From NCBI GenBank assembly GCA_031284195.1, contig JAITAI010000249.1, forward strand, positions 1 to 11,449: 11,449 nt of DNA, in the 5' to 3' direction. The stretch's first letter is position 1, and the number at the start of each line of letters is the position of its first letter. The translations under genes and the position numbers were made by a program. This stretch comes from Treponema sp. (lineage in GTDB: Bacteria; Spirochaetota; Spirochaetia; Treponematales; Breznakiellaceae). Of the stretch, positions 7,593 to 11,449 are shown in pieces. Below the pieces are notes generated by a model. The model worked only from the letters and a program-made list of their open reading frames with translations, did not search any database and was not told where the DNA came from.

Positions 7593-8579
7593 TCACTCAT
7601 CCAAGAGGTGGGTTTCCTGTAAGGTCTTGGTAACCGCATCAAAATTCGTTTTAAGGAAGCTCGCAAATTCCTCAGGGCCCAAGAAAGCAAGTTCCAGGTT
7701 AAGGTTTTTAGCCTGCGTAATAAAAGCAGGGTCCTGCATGGCCAGGGTAAAGGCGTTCACCAGGGCGGTTTTGATTGCCGGATCCACTCCTTTGGGAAGG
7801 GCCAGTCCACGCCAGGTAGAATAGGTAATGTTATACCCCTGATCAATGAAAGTGGGAATATCTGGATATAAGGGGCTCCGCTTGGTATCCATGATACCCA
7901 GGCATTTGACATTACCTGCATCAAGCTGACTCTTCACCTCCGCAAGGGATACGGATACCGCTTGAATATGTCCCCCTGCCAGGGCAGTAACCGCAGGAGC
8001 CGCTCCTTCAAAGGCAATATGCTTGACCGTGATACCGGTCTCATTGGCCAAAAGGCCTGCTCCGATGTGCCAGACCGAACCAGGGGCCGAGTTTCCGATG
8101 GAAACCGCACCAGGGTTTTGCTTACAGTAGTCCACAAACTCCTGGACCGAATTGTAAGGGGCATCCGCCTTAACCGTGAGGGTCGCGGCATCGGCATTTA
8201 CCCGGATCAAGGGATCAAAATCAGCATAGGTAAAGTCGATGAGTCCCTGCTGGGGAAGGGAATTCAGCTCAAAGGTGATCATCCCCAGGGTATACCCATC
8301 AGGCCGGGCATTCTTAATCGCCGCATGACCAATGGCGCCTGCTCCACCGGTTTTATTCTCCACGGTAATAGATACCCCAAGCTGCTTCTCTGCTGCTGCG
8401 GACAAGGCCCGCAGAACCGCATCCGTACCGCCTCCAGCGCTCCATGGACAGATCATGGAGAGGGCTTTTTGAGGATACGTCCCGGCAGCCCCTGACTTTG
8501 ACTCTGCCCCGCCTTTTGCAAAGACCCCGGTTTGAATCAGTAAGATCCCCGCCACCACAACGCCAATCCTTTTTTTCAT
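7593..8579 (-). CDS. tctC: Tripartite tricarboxylate transporter periplasmic binding protein TctC (Bug family)
   Basis: A 328-residue periplasmic solute receptor of the TTT system. A signal peptide is plain: MKKR, a hydrophobic core at about residues 5-17, and a likely signal peptidase I cut after VFA (19-21). No lipobox cysteine is present, so it should be a free periplasmic protein, although the GG-rich start of the mature part resembles spirochaetal binding proteins. Bug-family marks: ALSMICPWSAGGGTDAVLR (39-57), VENKTGGAGAIGHAA (73-87) and DGYTLGM, then GNSAPGSVWH and YPDIPTFIDQGY. In relatives the AGGGTD loop and the GGAG loop hold the carboxylate groups of the ligand. The ATG is set by AGGAGG eight bases upstream. 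It is the first gene of tctCBA and is driven by the strong promoter just upstream; its message carries an unusual hairpin leader. The ligand is unknown. Confidence 0.97.
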   Translation of the reverse strand: MKKRIGVVVAGILLIQTGVFAKGGAESKSGAAGTYPQKALSMICPWSAGGGTDAVLRALSAAAEKQLGVSITVENKTGGAGAIGHAAIKNARPDGYTLGMITFELNSLPQQGLIDFTYADFDPLIRVNADAATLTVKADAPYNSVQEFVDYCKQNPGAVSIGNSAPGSVWHIGAGLLANETGITVKHIAFEGAAPAVTALAGGHIQAVSVSLAEVKSQLDAGNVKCLGIMDTKRSPLYPDIPTFIDQGYNITYSTWRGLALPKGVDPAIKTALVNAFTLAMQDPAFITQAKNLNLELAFLGPEEFASFLKTNFDAVTKTLQETHLLDE

Positions 8580-8628
8580 GTACTTTTCCTCCTGGTTGTT
8601 ATAAAAATACGTTTTTCCTCGTAAACCA

Positions 8629-8661
8629 AAAAAGGTACGAACCTTAACATCGTACCTTTTT
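8629..8661 (-). promoter_or_regulatory. Nested inverted repeat at the tctC transcription start (operator or leader hairpin)
   Basis: Arms AAAAAGGTACG (8629-8639) and CGTACCTTTTT (8651-8661) form a perfect 11-bp inverted repeat around an 11-base centre. The centre contains a third copy of the half-site (ACCTT), so a shorter AAGGT-(4)-ACCTT hairpin at 8632-8645 can form instead. On the minus strand the first arm begins about where the tctC transcript should begin, and the second arm runs into six T. It can act as DNA, as an operator that covers the start site, or as RNA, as a very early terminator-like hairpin or a 5' stabiliser. The bases are seen directly; the role is inferred. The roughly 80-base leader ends with the AGGAGG of tctC. 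Confidence 0.65.
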
Positions 8662-8665
8662 AAGA

Positions 8666-8694
8666 AGTATAAGAGGAGATCATTTCCTTGTCAA
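8666..8694 (-). promoter_or_regulatory. Sigma-70 promoter of tctCBA
   Basis: Read on the minus strand, TTGACA (8694-8689) and TATACT (8671-8666) are 17 bases apart. The -35 box is perfect, the -10 box has five of six bases, and the spacing is optimal. Transcription should begin near 8659, about 80 bases before the tctC ATG. A promoter this strong without an activator fits control by a repressor or by the leader hairpin. Confidence 0.85.
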
Positions 8695-8712
8695 CGAATT
8701 ATATGTATCAGG

Positions 8713-8774
8713 GGCTCTTGTAAAAGGTCTAATGGTGAAACTACTTTATTTTACTTTAAATAAAAACAAGAGCC
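8713..8774. repeat. Widely spaced 9-bp inverted repeat upstream of the tctC promoter
   Basis: GGCTCTTGT (8713-8721) and its exact complement ACAAGAGCC (8766-8774) flank 44 AT-rich bases between the end of the marR gene and the tctC promoter. The nearer arm ends about 18 bases upstream of the -35 box. The outer ends of the arms are not followed by T runs, so this does not look like an intrinsic terminator for marR. It could be a pair of sites for a regulator or the ends of a small dead insertion. No ribosome-binding site or open frame lies inside. Confidence 0.5.
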
Positions 8775-8789
8775 TTAAAGAAAGACCGC

Positions 8790-9263
8790 TCAAATCAGGC
8801 TGACCACCTCATCCACAACCTCTTCAAACTGATTCAACAGCCCCACGAATGTTTCCGTGTCCTTCTCTCCAAACCGGGCAATAATAAGGGACATGAATTC
8901 GTCCAGGTCCTTGCCGGCTTTATCGACGGCAACCTTGCCCTTATTGGTCAGGGTGATAATAATTTTACGGCGGTTTTCCTTGTCTATTTCCCGTTGGATA
9001 TACCCCCTCTTTTCAAGGCTGCCCAACATGTGACTTACCGCTGCTTTTGATACTGCCACGGTCTTGTGCATCGCATGGTGGGTCGTATGCTCGGTGGCGG
9101 AACAATTTTTTTCGCTATACGTACTGATACAGCCGAGAGCAGACAGTTCAGTAATCGAGAGACCGTCCCCTTCAGCGTCCAACAGCGTGCGGGAAATAGC
9201 GGCACTTACCTTTTTGAAGCGGAAAAGGGCATGTATCAAATCATGTTTGAGTTCATCCTTCAT
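8790..9263 (-). CDS. MarR-family transcriptional regulator with a Cys/His-rich insertion
   Basis: A 157-residue winged-helix repressor. The core of the fold is clear: an N-terminal dimerisation helix (about 5-30), LSITELSALGCI (35-46), the recognition helix in SKAAVSHMLGSLEKRGYI (72-89), and the wing with IDKENRRKIIITLTNKG (93-109), whose D-x-x-N-R-R pattern is a MarR hallmark. Between the first two DNA-binding helices the segment from about 50 to 71 is roughly eight residues longer than in E. coli MarR and reads C-SATE-H-TT-HH-AM-H (C54, H59, H62, H63, H66). This suggests a metal site or a redox-sensitive element, which is inference. The ATG lies 11 bases inside the end of the pump gene, with GAGGGG four bases upstream. 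It most likely represses the operon it belongs to, as MepR does for the MATE pump MepA, although here the regulator comes second. Confidence 0.93.
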   Translation of the reverse strand: MKDELKHDLIHALFRFKKVSAAISRTLLDAEGDGLSITELSALGCISTYSEKNCSATEHTTHHAMHKTVAVSKAAVSHMLGSLEKRGYIQREIDKENRRKIIITLTNKGKVAVDKAGKDLDEFMSLIIARFGEKDTETFVGLLNQFEEVVDEVVSLI

Positions 9264-10620
9264 AATGCCCCTCTTTACCCCACACCTTTTTCATTTCTTT
9301 GAATAAGCGGATGCTCAACATAAGCGCAGCGCCGGTTGTCAAGGCGTCGGCAAGAGGCTGGCAATACATAAAACCGTCAAAATGCCAAAAATGATTCAAG
9401 ATAAAAAGGAAGGGCAGGTAAAAAATAAAATCCCGTCCCAGAGTTACGATAGTCGCCAGTACGGGCTTTCCCAAAGCCTGAAACGTAACCATCAGCGTCA
9501 TTTGAATGCCCGTAAAGGGCAGGGCCCATATCGTCGCGCGCAGCAGTTTTGTCCCGGCGTTTATCGTAATCTCATCGCGGATAAAAAGCGTAATGATGTC
9601 CCGGCCAAAAAGCGCGAAGAGGGTCGTAAAAAATAAGGATAGAACCGTCGTATACAACGCGGTGATATGAAGCCCGGCCTTGAGCCGCTGATACTGTTTC
9701 GCCCCATAGTTGAAACCGGCAAAGGGCTGGTATCCCATGGCGAGGGCCATGACGAGCATGAAACTGATGGTCCCCACACGCTGATTGATCCCGTTGCCGG
9801 CAACGACAAAATCACCGTAACTTGCCCCAACGCGGTTTTTGAAAATAAGGGTAATGGTCATCGCAATATTTGAAAGGGCTGAAGGTATGCCAATCTTGAG
9901 CACTTCCATGTACAGCCGGGCATTCGGCTTAAAATCTTTTGGATGTATCGAGAGCAGGGTCTTTGGGGAAACAAGATGCAGGCAAAGGTACATCACCGAT
10001 GCGGCAGTACCGATAACCGTCGCCCAGGCCGCCCCTGCGACGCCCCAGTCCATCACCAGAATAAAAACCGGGTCCAGGATCACATTCATCACAATGCCGA
10101 TGAGCATCCCCCGCATTGCCTTGGCGGTTGCGCCCTCACTGCGAATCAGCCCTGAAAGGGCGATATTGAGCAGTGAAACCGCGATAAACCCGCTAATGAT
10201 GGAAAAGTATTCATCAGCGTACACAAAGGTTACCTCACTTGTCCCGCTAACGCGCAGAATCGGCCGCTTGAAAAGCAGCAGCGCTGCGGTCATAAGAAGT
10301 CCCATCCCCAAGGTCGTCCAAAACGCCACTGCACAGGTCTGTTTCGCGTCCTTGCCTTGACGCGCGCCCAAAAGCCGAGAAATATAACTCGACGCCCCGA
10401 CGCCGAAAATGTTCCCAATCCCTTGGGAAACCATAAAAAGGGGCATGGCCAGCGAAATCCCCGCAACCATATTCGGGTCTCCTGTCTGCCCAATAAAAAA
10501 CGTATCGGTCATATTGTAAACCATCTGGGCAATCATACCCACCATCATGGGGAGCGCCAGACGGATAATCGCAACAGCCGGTTTTTCCCGTTCCATAAGG
10601 TATATACTATCGTTGTTCAT
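9253..10620 (-). CDS. MATE-family multidrug efflux transporter
   Basis: A 455-residue inner-membrane antiporter with the 12 helices and the two-halves layout of the MATE family, closest in style to the MepA/DinF-like branch. Such pumps expel cationic drugs and dyes in exchange for Na+ or H+. Marks: PMMVGMIAQMVYNMTDTFFIG (about 24-44, a conserved first helix and loop), GLIRSEGATAKAM (157-169) and GIVMNVILDPVFI (175-187) in the first half, and MGYQPFAGFNYGAKQY in the second half at the equivalent of the conserved GxxP site. The ATG at 10620 is preceded by AAGGA nine bases upstream and begins ahead of the first helix as expected. The final 11 bases overlap the start of the MarR gene. Expression should be controlled at the AT-rich promoter just upstream by that regulator. 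The exported compound cannot be told from the sequence. Confidence 0.96.
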   Translation of the reverse strand: MNNDSIYLMEREKPAVAIIRLALPMMVGMIAQMVYNMTDTFFIGQTGDPNMVAGISLAMPLFMVSQGIGNIFGVGASSYISRLLGARQGKDAKQTCAVAFWTTLGMGLLMTAALLLFKRPILRVSGTSEVTFVYADEYFSIISGFIAVSLLNIALSGLIRSEGATAKAMRGMLIGIVMNVILDPVFILVMDWGVAGAAWATVIGTAASVMYLCLHLVSPKTLLSIHPKDFKPNARLYMEVLKIGIPSALSNIAMTITLIFKNRVGASYGDFVVAGNGINQRVGTISFMLVMALAMGYQPFAGFNYGAKQYQRLKAGLHITALYTTVLSLFFTTLFALFGRDIITLFIRDEITINAGTKLLRATIWALPFTGIQMTLMVTFQALGKPVLATIVTLGRDFIFYLPFLFILNHFWHFDGFMYCQPLADALTTGAALMLSIRLFKEMKKVWGKEGHYEG

Positions 10621-10647
10621 ACGGTAAAATCCTTAACAATGAAATTA

Positions 10648-10675
10648 TTAATAGTTAAGATATTAACATTATCAA
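10648..10675 (-). promoter_or_regulatory. Promoter of the MATE-marR operon with an embedded MarR-type operator
   Basis: On the minus strand a -35 box TTGATA (10675-10670) and a -10 box TATTAA (10653-10648) are 16 bases apart. Within this span TTAATATCTTAACTATTAA (10666-10648) is an imperfect palindrome with perfect 6-base arms. That is the size and AT-rich nature expected of a MarR operator, and it lies exactly where bound repressor would block RNA polymerase. A further inverted pair, CTTAAC (10632-10637) and GTTAAG (10654-10659), extends downstream and may be a second site. Boxes and palindrome are seen; the link to the MarR protein is inferred from operon membership. Confidence 0.6.
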
Positions 10676-10793
10676 AAAAAGTAAAGGTCTTGAACCAGCT
10701 TCACCAGGTAAAATTTTGAAACACCCTCTAGTTGCAGGCTTTAGCCCGACACTATAGTAGACATCATGAATCAGGGGGCTCGTGAGGGTATTT

Positions 10794-10943
10794 ATGAATG
10801 GTGAGCTTCTTTACGTCTCTGGACTTTTCCGCTGGATTCAAAGCCGAACTTACCAGGTCCTTCAAGAGCTGCGACCCAGTACTGCTTCAGAAACAGCACC
10901 GGTGGTCCATGCACGTATGTGGGTTTACAAGCAGAATCCCTAA
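10794..10943 (+). CDS. Candidate small protein of 49 residues, function unknown
   Basis: A short frame starting MNGELLYVSGLF and ending ARMWVYKQNP. Support: GAGGG five bases before the ATG, a weak promoter-like pair about 40 bases upstream (TTGCAG / TATAGT), and a strong hairpin 22 bases after the stop. The N terminus is mildly hydrophobic; there is no clear membrane helix, signal peptide or known motif. Against it: I recognise no family, and the opposite strand (10792-10956) is also open for 54 codons with a plausible-looking composition (LFLKQYWVAALEGPGKF within it) but no ribosome-binding site. Either the plus frame is a real small gene, or the block is a non-coding RNA or repeat whose open frames arise by chance. 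Confidence 0.3.
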   Translation: MNGELLYVSGLFRWIQSRTYQVLQELRPSTASETAPVVHARMWVYKQNP

Positions 10944-10965
10944 AACACGAAAACATGAAGAAACC

Positions 10966-10992
10966 GGATAGGATCGAGAGCCGGTCCTATCC
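10966..10992 (+). terminator. Strong stem-loop, possible two-way terminator
   Basis: GGATAGGA (10966-10973) pairs with TCCTATCC (10985-10992). Inside, a T-G wobble and two C-G pairs extend the stem to 11 bp around a 5-base loop. The wobble works only in plus-strand RNA; on the minus strand it becomes an A-C mismatch, so selection may have acted on a plus-strand transcript. No good T run follows on either side (TTGAACTT on plus; GGTTTCTTC on minus). It could end the small plus-strand unit, the minus-strand cyclase message (stop 45 bases away), or both. Confidence 0.5.
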
Positions 10993-11036
10993 TTGAACTT
11001 AGAGAATAATACCCCGCAGTTCTGTAACGATGAGCG

Positions 11037-11449
11037 TTATTTGGGAACGATGGCGAAAACCCGACTGGTAAAACCAGTTCCATTTTTCAATTTTGGGAAG
11101 GTAACAAATACAATCCCGCCGATTGCAGGTGCCTGATCCAGGTCTTTGAGAAGTTCCACATTGAGTTTTCCCTGATCAAGTACATAATCCTCGCCGATAA
11201 AGCCTACGGTAGCTCCGGTAATGGCGGAATCCGTATCGGGAGTTTCATGTCCAACAGCGGCTACATTCCGTACCTCGACCAGATATGTGAGGGCTTCTAT
11301 ATCCCACCCGGGATAATGGGCTTTGCCGCTGGCATCCTTGTTTTCATAGTCCCCGGGGCTGTGTTTTGACCAATCACTCCGGAAGGCAACAAAGGAACCT
11401 TCAGGGATCGGCTCATACTGCTGTTCCCAATCCAGAATATCCTGTTTAC
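11037..11449 (-). CDS. Cyclase / kynurenine formamidase-like metal hydrolase, C-terminal part
   Basis: The gene enters from beyond the right edge; only its last 137 codons, including the TAA stop at 11037-11039, are present. The visible part reads EGSFVAFRSDWSK, then YPGWDIEALTYLVE and VRNVAAVGHETPDTDSA, then DYVLDQGKLNVELLKDLDQA and GGIVFVTFPKLKNGTGFTSR, ending VFAIVPK. This matches the C-terminal half of the cyclase family (kynurenine formamidase, isatin hydrolase and relatives), which uses a bound metal ion to hydrolyse amide or lactam bonds. The HETPDTDSA block (11223-11249) sits where the family has its conserved Thr-Pro-Asp segment near the active site. The metal-binding H-x-G-T-H-x-D motif lies in the missing N-terminal half and cannot be checked. 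Substrate unknown. Whether it is part of an operon lies outside the window. Confidence 0.85.
   Translation of the reverse strand, partial: KQDILDWEQQYEPIPEGSFVAFRSDWSKHSPGDYENKDASGKAHYPGWDIEALTYLVEVRNVAAVGHETPDTDSAITGATVGFIGEDYVLDQGKLNVELLKDLDQAPAIGGIVFVTFPKLKNGTGFTSRVFAIVPK

Larger units (their letters stand above)
10676..11036. other. Intergenic stretch with no firmly identified gene
   Basis: The 361 bases between the MATE promoter and the 3' end of the cyclase gene hold, in order: a possible plus-strand promoter TTGCAG (10732-10737) and TATAGT (10753-10758) with a short 15-base spacer; a 49-codon frame with a ribosome-binding site (10794-10943); and a strong stem-loop (10966-10992). A 54-codon frame on the minus strand (10792-10956) covers the same bases. 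I recognise no riboswitch, tRNA or known small RNA. The block may be a dispersed repeat or a remnant; a nucleotide search of the host genome would decide. Confidence 0.5.

Noticed and set aside
8698..8703. Perfect TATAAT on the minus strand upstream of tctC
   Set aside because: No acceptable -35 box at 16-18 bases; the TTGACA-17-TATACT pair just downstream is far better. It may only help DNA melting.
10621..10800. Riboswitch or tRNA-like structure in the intergenic region
   Set aside because: I found no conserved core of the TPP, SAM, cobalamin, FMN or glycine classes and no tRNA arms; only short local repeats are present.
11025..11039. TAACG-(5)-CGTTA hairpin at the cyclase stop codon
   Set aside because: Only five base pairs and no T run; the stem-loop at 10966-10992 is a much stronger candidate.

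Overview
The window is a gene-dense piece of a mid-GC bacterial chromosome. The style of the FtsH, MnmG, MscS and tripartite tricarboxylate transporter (TTT) proteins, and the use of consensus sigma-70 promoters, suggest an anaerobic spirochaete, most likely a Treponema of the gut or termite-gut type. This placement rests on recognising the sequences, not on a search. I saw no rRNA, tRNA, CRISPR array, transposase or phage gene.

Layout. (1) 1-3557, plus strand: a tight three-gene cluster of a DUF432 protein, an MscS-type mechanosensitive channel and the membrane AAA+ protease FtsH, with gaps of 9 and 14 bases. (2) 3676-5556, plus: mnmG (gidA), the tRNA-U34 modification flavoprotein. (3) 5553-8579, minus: a complete TTT transport operon in the order tctC-tctB-tctA, whose last stop codon shares bases with the mnmG stop codon. 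Its leader carries a near-perfect promoter and a nested inverted repeat at the predicted transcription start. A pair of back-to-back stem-loops separates tctC from tctB. (4) 8790-10620, minus: a MATE-family efflux pump followed by an overlapping MarR-family regulator. An AT-rich palindrome lies between the -35 and -10 boxes of the pump promoter, so the regulator probably represses its own operon. (5) 10621-11036: a 416-base stretch without a firm gene. It holds that promoter, an orphan small open frame with a good ribosome-binding site, and a strong stem-loop. (6) 11037-11449, minus: the C-terminal part of a cyclase/kynurenine-formamidase-like metal hydrolase that runs off the window edge.

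How they fit together. Region 1 is an envelope-stress and osmotic module (channel, partner of unknown function, membrane protease). Region 3 imports an unidentified carboxylate by secondary transport with a periplasmic binding protein. Region 4 exports toxic compounds under local control. Nothing here is a clearly new multi-gene system. The least-explained items are the DUF432-MscS pairing, the Cys/His-rich insertion in the DNA-binding domain of the MarR protein, the nested hairpins at the tctC start site, and the orphan unit at about 10730-10992.
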